NCBI GenBank assembly: GCA_031761405.1
Contig: JASEVX010000017.1
Coordinates: forward strand, 6,807,668-6,871,667
Length of the DNA: 64,000 bases
From: Serripes groenlandicus
Taxonomy: Eukaryota > Mollusca > Bivalvia > Cardiida > Cardiidae
Reading direction: 5' to 3'
The position numbers and the translations under genes are program-made. How positions within the stretch are numbered: the first letter of the stretch is position 1; each line of letters opens with the position of its first letter. Shown in pieces: positions 40,901 through 52,900 of the stretch. The notes beneath the pieces are model-generated. The model was not told the DNA's origin and did not search any database. It worked only from the letters and a program-made list of their open reading frames with translations.

Positions 40901-43900
40901 AACACGATACAGTCTTCACTTTTGATTGTATCTCAACCAAACTTATACAGTAGTTAGATATCCATGAGAGCTCGGTTCCTTTCGAAAACCAGCCAGATCC
41001 GCCCATGCATGACTGGATTATGGCCCTTGAAATGGTCAAAATTGCTATAAAAGAGCTTGTTAACACGATACAGTCTTCACTTTTGATTGTATCTCAACCA
41101 AACTTATACAGTAGTAAGATATCCATGAGAGCTCGGTTCCTTTCGAAAACCAGCCAGATCCGCCCATGCATGACTGGATTATGGCCCTTGAAATGGTCAA
41201 AATTGCTATAAAAGAGCTTGTTAACACGATACAGTCTTCACGTTTGATTGTATCTGAACCAAACTTATATAGTAGTTAGATATCCATGAGAGCTCGGTTC
41301 CTTTCGAAAACCAGCCAGATCTGCCCATGCATGACTGGATTATGGCCCTTGAAATGGTCAAAATTGCTATTAAAGAGCTTGTTAACATGATACAGTCTTC
41401 ACTTTTGATTGTATCTCAACCAAACTTATACAGTAGTAAGATATCCATGAGAGCTCGGTACCTTTCGTAAACCAGCCAGATCCGCCCATGCAAGACTGGA
41501 TTATGGCCCTTGAAATTGTCCAAATTGCTATAATTGAGCATGTGAACACAATAGAGGCTCCATTTACTATCTGATCTTCACCAAACTTAGATAGTAGTTA
41601 AATATTGATGAGAGCTTGGTTCCTTTTGAAAACCAGCTAGATCCGCCCATGCAAGACTTGATTATGGCCCATGAAATTGTAAAAATTGCTATAATACAGC
41701 TTGTGAACACAAAAGAGCCTCCATTTACTATCCGATCTTCACCATACATACATGCTCTGGATTGAAAATGACCAATTATATCCCCTCCACTCTGAAGCCG
41801 AGCCCCGGTAGCTCAGTCGGTAGTGGCAGGGGCTGTTAATCCAGGCGTTTTGAGTTTGCATCCCAGCTTGGCCAACATTCTTGCCGACGTTTGACATGCG
41901 TCATTCGCCTTTACCAATGGGCTGTTTAACAGTCTATGTGGAAAAGCAGCCAGTTGCTTGGAAAGTATGTTGTGTGGTGTACTGGTGTTGGAAAAACCAG
42001 TAATTGTGTGAGTAAGTGAACTGGTCGCCGTTATATGACTGAAAAATCTTTGAAAATGGTGTTAAACCATGATCAATCAATCAATCAACACTCCGCCTGA
42101 AAGATCATTATTTTTTATTCCCACTGAAGGTTCATTATAGAGCTGTATCACCATTTGTGGACATCCTAATGGAGGATAACCGGTCGGAGCTGAGGAAGTT
42201 CTTCACTGATCTGAGGTAATAATATTGTTCTGTTTTCCTATACAGTTCTTTGCTGTCTTTATAGATATGGGTTCTCTGATACAGACTACTCTATTTATAG
42301 AAATGATTGATCTTTCCCTGATATAGACGTCGCTGCAGTAGATGACTTTTAAAAATTGTAGGAAAAATATGAATTGTTTTTTAGGAATGATTGCTTCTTT
42401 TCCAAATTATTTCTAGAGATTACGTTTCATTTTTTGATCAGATGTTTTCATAAGTCATCTATTGTGGAAGTATCTCTATGGGCGTAAAGGGTTAAACAAA
42501 TTTCACTGAAGAACATCTTCAGTTGTTATTTAAAAAATAACCCATATGGTTTTTAATTCCTTTCAGCTTTTCATGTAATATGTATATCTAGTAATGAAGG
42601 TTCCGGGTCTTTATTCATCAGCTGTTCTTATTATCATTCAATTCTGAATTAACAGTTTAGCCAATCAGAAATTTCGTTTCTTTGAAATTCAGATTTCTTC
42701 AAATTGAGCTATTACAGTTTTATCCTAAACACCAGCGAATCGGTCATAATGCTAACCACACAAGCACAAAGATAAGCAATAACTATAACTTACAAGGTTT
42801 AAAATCTTTGGTATGACCTGGCCGGGGATCAAACCCACGACCTCCCGTACTCAAAGTGGATGTTTTTCCACTACACCACCGAGGCAGTCTTCGTCAATTT
42901 AGTATTTAGAATGAAGTAAGAAGGGTCGATGAATACTGAATTCAGCTGGGTTTCTTTGTATTTCCTTTACAGGGAAGATTCATATTGCGTTACAGAGAAC
43001 CACTGGTTATGTTCTTGTTCTATATTTGCCCAGATTTTATTCTCAGCAGGCAGGTAAGTCAATCTGTTTACCTGGTTTTCAATGAACTTCTTCACCCTTT
43101 CCCGCATACGACAATTCTGCAGCAGACGACTTTAAAATATTTTGTCAAACACTGGAAAATCTCTATAATTGAATGGATAACCTATGACTGAAAGTGGAAA
43201 ACATTGTGGCAAAAGGAGAAATTGCTCGTTCTGAGCAATTTCTTCTTTTGTCACTATGTTTTCAAAAAGCCGTCTGGCGCAGAAAGCGTCTATATGAGGG
43301 AAAGGGTTAAGAGTTAAGATTTGACATATTCTAACCAAATTTAACAGGAAAGCAACATAATGGAAAGCAATACTTCAGTTTTTTGGGGGTTCATTTCAAT
43401 TTAGGTCAAGGTCACTAATACTTAGATTAGACCTGTGTGTATGTGACCATTGAAAGCCTGGTTTTAGTGGAGGTGCTGCCTTTCTTGTTTAAACCTTTCC
43501 TTCTTACATTAAATCTGTTGCTGAAGACTTTGAAAATACTATGCCAAACTAAGGAAAATCTCTATAATTGTAAACAACCTTAGGAACACTTCAGAGGCCT
43601 CGTTTGTCATCAAATCTTCATTACGGTTCATCGGAACATTAAGTCCAGTCGGATAAAAAACTAGGTCACTCTGTCAAATTGAACACTGTAGAGGCACCGA
43701 ACATAGTATAAAAGCATTCTTTTACAAAAATAAAATTGGCGGGTATATCAATTCAACACATTAACTTGTTGCTCATTTACCTAAGTACACAAGTATTTCT
43801 CACCATCTCTTGACAGTAGAATGAAACTATTGAATTGTTTAATTACATCTTCCTGTTTCAGGCAAAACTTTCAAGAAATCTATAAAGACACTGTGATAAA

Positions 43901-46900
43901 CCAGTCTGTAAGTTCTAAAAAATGTTCTTTCCCTTTTATTAGTTTTCCGTTTAGACTTTTTAACCCTTTCCCTCATATAGACGCTTTCTGACGCCTTTGC
44001 AGCAGACAGCTTTTTGAAAACATTAAGACAAAAGAAGAAATTGCACAAAACATGCAATTTCTCCTTTTGCCACAATGTTTTCCACTTTTAATCATAGATT
44101 ATCCATTCAATTATGGAGATTTTCTATTTTTTGACAAAATACATTCAAAGTCGTCTGCTGCAGAATTGTCGTATGAGGGAAAGGGTTAAACTTTTTAAAA
44201 TCAGTTACGGTTGTAACTTAAATTGGTATTTTTATTACCAAGGTTAATCACCTCGCCATTAAGTCTTTATAAGAGGTTAAATCATTTTACTTGGTAAACA
44301 ATGGAAATTTAGGTGCCATTGCTCGTTCTGAGCAATGGCACCTAAATTTGCATTGGTTACAAAGGTGTCAAAATTGCCCCTAAACCAGGGTTTTCAAAAT
44401 AGGTTTTTAGTTACAACCGTTTCCCGCCAAGCCCTCGATATGCTACGTAGTTTATTGATTGATTGACTGGTTGGACACATGCATGCCCTTGTTTTCTCAC
44501 ACCAGTACTCCACACAAGTCTTTTCAAGCAACTGGCTTCTTTTCCACATAGACTGTTAGCCCATTGGTGGAAGCCATAGGACGCTCGTCGCATTGACTTT
44601 TATCAAACATCGGAAAGAATGTTGGCCGAGCTTAGGTTTGAATTCACAACCCCTGGATTGACAGCCCGCGTCACTACCAACTGAGCTACTGGGTCTTGGC
44701 TACGAATTTTATGTATGAGGGAAAGTGGTAACCTTCTCTCTGAAAAACATGATTTTTAGCTCGACTTTTGAAAAAACGAGAGCTATTGTCATGACCCTTG
44801 CGTCGTCATGGTCGTCCGGTTAAGGTTTTTTGTTGGCGGCATTGGTGTGGTCGTCCGGTTAACGTTTTTTGTTCAGCTCAGCTTTTTTTCTGTTTTCTCC
44901 CTATCAGTCGAGCGTCTGTGCTGTAGGCGGTGCTCTTGTTGGTATATCTGTTGCAGATGACTTGGAAAACATCATAGAATAAAAAGAAATAGTTCATGAT
45001 AACCAATTTCTTCTGTTTCAAACTTGCTCAAACCTTTCCCATATACAACAAATATGCAGCAAATTACTTTGAAAAACATTTAGACAAACCTACGGAAACT
45101 CTATATGAATCATCTGCTGCACAAGGTCTCAGAAAGCGCCTGTATGTGGGAAAGGGTTAACACTGAATTTACTCTTTCCCACATACAGCAAATCTGCTGC
45201 AGACAACTTTTAAGACATCTAGGCAAATCTGTTGAAACTCTTTATAAATGAATGTTTAGTTTTATAAGAGTTGAAAACATACTGATAAATGCAGAAATTA
45301 CCACAATGTTTTTAAAAGTAGTCTTTTGCAGAGACGTCAGGAAGAGACTGTATATGGAAAAGGGTTAAACAGTTATTTACTTTTTCAAATGCTGTTTTCA
45401 GTTCACCTTAAATTGTTGAATCAGATCTTACGGTCAAACAATTTACTTGATGGAGTTGCTTTTGCAATAGACACCTGTTGAAATCATTTTGAGGGGCAAA
45501 AGGGAAATTGCCCTTAATGAGAAACTTCTCCAGTCATGTATTTTATTTATTTTTCTTTCTCTTTATAGATAATAGCCAAAGTAACAGAATTGTTGTTCAT
45601 CCAGTCAACTTATCTTCAATATTTTTCACAGATTAAGGTAAAGACAGTTGACTTTATTTAATTGCTAACTTATTAAATGCAAAATTGCATTATTTTCCAT
45701 AAAAATAAACCTTATAATCATGAAGAACTATTTATGATTTTGAATGATCAGTTTTGAATTCCGTGATCAGCGGGATCTGCCTTTGAGATTTTTCAACACA
45801 CACAGCGCAAGTACTGGTTATGTCTCCAGGAAGTATAGACACTGAACGTGATTAATATAAGCTTAAAGCCAGCAACCAGCATATTTGTTGTATATGGGAA
45901 AGGGTTAAGCAAGTTGGTAATCATGAACAACCAGCAATTTTTAGGGTACCACCCATCAAATGTTAGTTATTTTTTGGGTAATTTTATTTTTTATGCCCCC
46001 CCCGGAATCTCCGATTCGGGGGGCATATAGTTTTTGGTCTGTCTGTTGGTCTGTCTGCTGTCTGTCTGCACAAAAAAACCTTTAACCTTGACCACTACTT
46101 TTGAACCATAACAGGTACGGCTACCATATTTCACATGTGTATTCCTTGTGACATGACCTTTCTGTCAGTACCAAAATTTTTGACCTTGCGACCTTGACCT
46201 TTGACCTAGATGTAGTTTTTGGCCTGTCTGCACGAAAAAAACTTTAACCTTGACCACTACTTTTGAACCATAACAGGTACGGCTACCATATTTCACATGT
46301 GTATTCCTTGTGACATTACCTTTCTGTCAGTACCAAAATGTTTGACCTTGCGACCTTGACCTTTGACCTAGATGTTGCCATTCTCGAAAAAAACTTTAAC
46401 CTTGGCCATTACTTTTGAACTATAACAGGTACGGCTACCATATTTCACATGTGTATTCCTTGTGACATGACCTTTCTGTCAGTACCAACATTTTTGACCT
46501 TGCGACCTTGACCTTTGACCTAGATGTTGCCATTCTCGAAAAAAACTTTAACCTTGGCCATTACTTTTGAACCATAACAGATACGGCTACCATATTTCAC
46601 ATGTGTATTCCTTGTGACATGACCTTTCTGTCAGTACCAACATTTTTGACCTTGCGACCTTGACCTTTGACCTAGATGTTGCCATTCTCAAATTTTTTTT
46701 TAACCTTCCCCACTACTTTTGAACCATAACAGGTAAGGCTACCATATTTCACATGTGTATACCTTGTGACATGACCTTTCTGTCAGTACCAAAATGTTTC
46801 ACCTTGCGACCTTGACCTTTGTCCTAGATGTTGCCATTCTCGAAAAAAACTTTATCCTTGACCACTACTTTTGAACCATAACAGGTACGGCTACCATATT

Positions 46901-49900
46901 TCACATGTGTATTCCTTGTGACATGACCTTTCTGTCAGTACCAACATTTTTGACCTGGCGACCTTGACCTTTGACCTAGATGTTGCCATTCTCAATTTTT
47001 TTTTTAACCTTCCCCACTACTTTTGAACCATAACAGGTAAGGCTACCATATTTCACATGTGTATACCTTGTGACATGACCTTTCTGTCAGTACCAACATT
47101 TTTCACCTTGCGACCTTGACCTTTGACCTAGATGTTGCCATTCTCGAAAAAACTTTATCCTTGACCACTACTTTTGAACCATAACAGGTACGGCTACCAT
47201 ATTTCACATGTGTATTCCTTGTGACATGACCTTTCTGTCAGTACCAACATTTTTGACCTGGCGACCTTGACCTTTGACCTAGATGTTGCCATTGGGGGGC
47301 ATCAGTGTTTCACAAACACATCTTGTTTTTAATTAAAAATTACCCCTTCACCTTTCTCCAAATGAAATGAATTCAAACAAATGATATGACCAACATCATA
47401 TGAACAATGACCATCAAAGGTTTTTACACAGAGATGTACCAGACGCTTGTGATAAAAAAGGGTATTCTAGGAAGATTTCAATCAGACTGGATGTATTTTT
47501 GTTTGATGTGGCTTATCAATGTCTATTTATTAGTCCCCTACCGGCGTGCCGAAGGGAACTCTTAGGTTTGCACTCCGTCCGTCAGTCCGTCAGTCCGTCA
47601 GTCCGTCAGTCTGTCAGTCAGTCCATCTGTCAGTCAGTCAGTCAGTCCGGCAAATTTTTGTCCGGAGCATATCTCCAAAACTGTACTAGCTATGGCTATG
47701 AAATTCCATATGTGGATACATCTCATCAATGCGGAGTGCAGTGCATATGAACCATAACTCTTGCTTCCCTAATTTTTGAGTTATTTCCCTTTCTTTATTT
47801 TCATACTTGATTTTTGTCCGGAGCATATCTCCAAAACTGTACTAGCTATGGTTATGAAATTTCACACATGGATGCATCTCATCAAGGGGGAGTGCAGTGG
47901 ACATGAACCATAACTCTTGCTTGCCTAATTTTTGAGTTATTTCCCTTTCTTTATTTTCATACTTGATTTTTGTCCGGAGCATATCTCCATAACTATACTA
48001 GCTATGGCTATGAAATTTCACACATGAATACATCGTATCAAGGGGGAGTGCAGTGGACATGAACCATAACTCTTGCTTGCCTAATTTTAGAGTTATTTCC
48101 CTTTCTTTATTTTCATACTTGATTTTTGTCCGGAGCATATCTCCATAACTATACTAGCTATGGCTATGAAATTTCACACATGAATACATCGTATCAAGGG
48201 GGAGTGCAGTGCACATGAACCATAACTCTTGCTTCCCTAATTTTTGAGTTATTTCCCTTTCTTTATTTTCATACTTTATTGTCTTGATATACCTAAACAT
48301 TGGGTTGCTATGACAACAGAAACAGACTCAAAAGTGCAAACCGGTAGGGGACTATGGTATTGCTTGCAATCCTCCAGTTACTTGTTTAACTATTTATATG
48401 TAATGTCTTCAAATAATATTTCCTTTATTTGTCTATTGTATCATCAATTTGTATATCATTTACTTCAGAATAAAAGTCAACTAACCCGCGTTCAGTCAGC
48501 CCTGACCACTATTCTAGATGACAGATTGGAGGTTGGAATACTTGACCATGTTTTACAAGGAAAATTAGATGATAGAACTAGAAGATGTACAAATCATCAC
48601 ATGATGAAATTATATCCTGTAACAGTTTTAAGGTACTAGCCAGCCCAACTGTCTTAATCCTTTCCCACATACACCAAATCTGTATCAGACAAATTTGAAA
48701 GCATATACCTGTAGGCCAAAACTTGCAAAGTCTATTCAATGAAAGTTTAATTATTGAAGTTCAAAATGTTGTGGCAAACGGAGAAATTGCTATTTATGAG
48801 CAATTTCTCCGTTTGCCACAATATTTTCAAAAGCCAGCTACTGCAGATGCGTCAGAATGTGCTATATGATGGAAAAGGGGTTAAGCAACCAGGTTTTGTG
48901 GTCACTTACCATTTGGTGTGAAAAAGATTTCTGCTCTGAAATCAATGGGTCAAAATCAATAAAAACAGATGCAGATGACTTTAAAAACATCTTTATAAAT
49001 GTAACATATACAATCTCTATAAATGTAACAAAAATATGGAAAATCTCTATAAATTTATATAAATGCATCTGTATGTAGGACTCTGCCGTGGTGGTTGTCA
49101 GGGATTTGGAACTGGGTGTCCAGGGTTTGTAGGTATCCGCCGTGGTCGAGTGGTGGTTGTCGGGGATTTGGAACTGGGTGTCCAGGGTTTGTAGGTATCC
49201 GTCGTGGTCGAGTGGTGGTTGTCGGGGATTTGGAACTGGGTGTCCAGGGTTTGTAGGTATCCGCCGTGGTCGAGTGGTGGTTGTCGGGGATTTGGAACTG
49301 GGTGTCCAGGGTTTGTAGGTATCCGTCGTGGTCGAGTGGTGGTTGTCGGGGATTTGGAACTGGGTGTCCAGGGTTTGTAGGTATCCGCCGTGGTCGAGTG
49401 GTGGTTGTCGGGGATTTGGAACTGGGTGTCCAGGGTTTGTAGGTATCCGTCGTGGTCGAGTGGTGGTTGTCGGGGATTTGTAACTGGGTGTCCAGGGTTT
49501 GTAGGTATCCGTTGTGGTCGAGTGGTGGTTGTCGGGGATTTGGAACTGGGTGTCCAGGGTTTGTAGGTATCCGTCGTGGTCGAGTGGTGGTTGTCGGGGA
49601 TTTGGAACTGGGTGTCCAGGGTTTGTAGGTATCCGTCGTGGTCGAGTGGTGGTTGTCGGGGATTTGGAACTGGGTGTCCAGGGTTTGTAGGTATCCGCCG
49701 TGGTCGAGTGGTGGTTGTCGGGGATTTGGAACTGGGTGTCCAGGGTTTGTAGGTATCCGCCGTGGTCGAGTGGTGGTTGTCGGGGATTTGGAACTGGGTG
49801 TCCAGGGTTTGTAGGTATCCGCCGTGGTCGAGTGGTGGTTGTCGGGGATTTGGAACTGGGTGTCCAGGGTTTGTAGGTATCCGTCGTGGTCGAGTGGTGG

Positions 49901-52900
49901 TTGTCGGGGATTTGGAACTGGGTGTCCAGGGTTTGTAGGACGAGTGTCAGGGTTTTGATCCCTAGTCGAGGCGCAACACTTATTTTGGAATGCCCTTGGG
50001 CAAGGCAGATCTTCTAGCCTAGTACTGGTTTGTTTACCCAGGGAACATGAATAGGTGCACTGTCGCCATGATATAACTAAAATAATGTTGAAAACGGCCT
50101 AAAACATCCAAGAAAACAAGCATCTGTATGTTGGAAAGGATTAAGCGAGAATTTTTTTTATCATGACAATAATTATATTTTTGATTTTACTCCCATTACA
50201 GATTCCTAAAAGACGGAGATATGACTAATATAGGAGGACATTTAAACACTGAAGGTTTAAATGGGTTGTTCCAAAGTTACGTCTCTTTGTGTAAGCTGTT
50301 TGAAGAGGGGAGTAAAAACTCGAAGGTAATCGTCTCCTCGTATCGTTTGTTAGTTGGTTTGTTTTTCGAAGAAAAGTCAGCTGTTGTGATACCCTTGGCG
50401 TGGTTGTCTGCATCTCAAAACTTTAACCTTACCTCATGACTCATAAAACTTTCAACATTTTAAATGAAACTTGGTTCACATGTTGCTTTTTTCCAATACA
50501 CATGTCTGAACCAAGTTACATGACTCTGTCTATAATAATTATTAAGTAATGCCTCTTTTTCGACTTAGAAAAAACAGACAGTGTTGGCGTTCGCTCCGCT
50601 GTGCTCTTGTTTTTAGCTCTACTGGCCAAAGGCCAGAAGGGCTTATGTCGTGGCGATGTGTCCGTCGTCCGTGCGTGCGTGCGTCCGTGCGTCCGTAAAC
50701 AATTTCTTGTTAACACAATACAGTCTTCACTTTTGATTGTATCTCAACCAAACTTATACAGTAGTTAGATATCCATGAGAGCTCGGTTCCTTTCGAAAAC
50801 CAGCCAGATCCGCCCATGCATGACTGGATTATGGCCCTTGAAATGGTCAAAATTGCTATAAAAGAGCTTGTTAACACGATACAGTCTTCACTTTTAATTG
50901 TATCTCAACCAAACTTATACAGTAGTTAGATATTCATGAGAGCTCGGTTCCTTACGAAAACCAGCCAGATCCGCCCATGCAAGACTGGATTATGGCCCTT
51001 GAAATGGTCAAAATTGCTATAAAAGAGCTTGTTAACACGATACAGTCTTCACTTTTGATTGTATCTCAACTAAACTTATACAGTAGTTAGATATCTATGA
51101 GAGCTCGGTTCCTTTTGAAAACCAGTCAGATCCGCCCATGCAAGACTGGATTATGGCCCTTGAAATGGTCAAAATTGCTATAAAAGAGCTTGTTAACACG
51201 ATACAGTCTTCACTTTTGATTGTATCTCAACCAAACTTATACAGTAGTAAGATATCCATGAGAGCTCGGTTCCTTTCCTAAACCAGCCAGATCCGCCCAT
51301 GCAAGACTGGATTATGGCCCTTGAAATTGTCCAAATTGCTATAATTGAGCATGTGAACACAATAGAGGCTCCATTTACTATCTGATCTTCACCAAACTTA
51401 GATAGTAGTTAAATATTGATGAGAGCTTGGTTCCTTTTGAAAACCAGCTAGATCCGCCCATGCAAGACTGGATTATGGCCCATGAAATTGTAAAAATTGC
51501 TATAATAGAGCTTGTGAACACAAAAGAGCCTCCATTTACTATCTGATCTTCACCATACATACATGCTCTGGATTGAAAATGACCAAAGAACCATACCAGT
51601 AGAGCATAGGCCCTCATGGGCCTCTTGTTTGTTTCGCCTTGGCAGGTTGACACATAAGTATCAATTGAAACTTATTTACAGGCAACACAGATATTCCTAT
51701 CAAACAAAAATACCCTTTCCCACATACAGACGCTTTCTGACACCTCTGCTGCAGACGACTTTTGAAAACATTGTGACAAAAGAAGAAATTGCTCATAATA
51801 AGCAATTTCTCTCCTTTTGCCACAATGTTTTCAACTCTATTCAATAATAACATTTTCATTTATAAAGTTTTCCCATATTATTTCAAAGAATGCAAAGTCG
51901 TCTGCTGCAGATTTCTTGTAGGTGGGAAAAGGTTAAGTACACACAAGTTATTTGTAAAAAGTGGCAGATATCCCATTTCTACTATAGTTTAGAATTATTT
52001 ATCTTTCTTTTCCCTATAGGTTGTTGCATCAGGAGACATTTCCCAGATCTCTGAATTCCTAGTCAATGTCATTGAGAATATTCCCGCAGATTTACTACGA
52101 TCAGTCAATCAGGTAAAATAACGCGTTCTCACGCAAATGAAGCAGACGCTTCTTGAAACTTTGAAAGCATTGTAGCAAAAGCAGATATTGCCACTAGACT
52201 AACAACTCTATTAAACAATGTTTACCGTCATATTTTGAGATATCCCATAATTTTACCCCGAGTTGTCTGCTGCAGATTTTGTTGTATGTGGGAAAGGAAA
52301 AAGAAAATAGATTCTCACATAACACCAGGATGGTATTTGAACCAATCTTCATACATGGAGCCCACTTCTGAAAACAGCTTGAAAAAAAGTAATTTGATGA
52401 GTAATTTGGCCATTTTCTGTAGTAATTTCCACTCATTCGTCAATTTTGACGTACTTTATTTTATTTTCTACATATAAATTCAGAAAATGTGTAAATTATT
52501 ACTTCAATTAATCATTGTACACATTCCTAATAACAGTCAATTTTCAATGTCTGTTCAGAAAATATTTGTGAAAACATTGTTGAATTCATAAACAGTTAAA
52601 GAGAAAAAACTGAATCCAATTTTTAAACGAGAGTTTATTATCCCTTTCTCATAATGCAGACCATAGACTGAGTGTATCTGAACTAGAAGACTTTTAAAAA
52701 TCATTGTGCCACAAAGAAAAATGTTTATATTGAGCCTTTTTCTCCTGTTGCCACAATGTGTCCAACTGCACTCAATGATAATACATTCAATTGTAGAGAT
52801 TTTCCATATTAATGCCTCGGGCTGTTTTAAGTTTGTTAGCTGCAGATTTGTTGTATGTGGATAGTTTAATGGATTTAAAGAATTTGAAAAATCATCTATG

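Larger units (their letters stand above)
42310..45370. repeat. Degraded MITE remnants in introns 22-24
   Basis: Partial copies at about 42310-42495, 43490-43570, 45030-45148 and 45172-45370, among the full MITEs and SINEs listed. Confidence 0.5.

Noticed and set aside
42139..42215. Alternative start of exon 22 after TATAG
   Set aside because: Would shift the reading frame relative to exon 21 and meet stops.
49082..49940. CRISPR-like regular repeats
   Set aside because: Units are contiguous with no spacers; it is a satellite in an animal intron.
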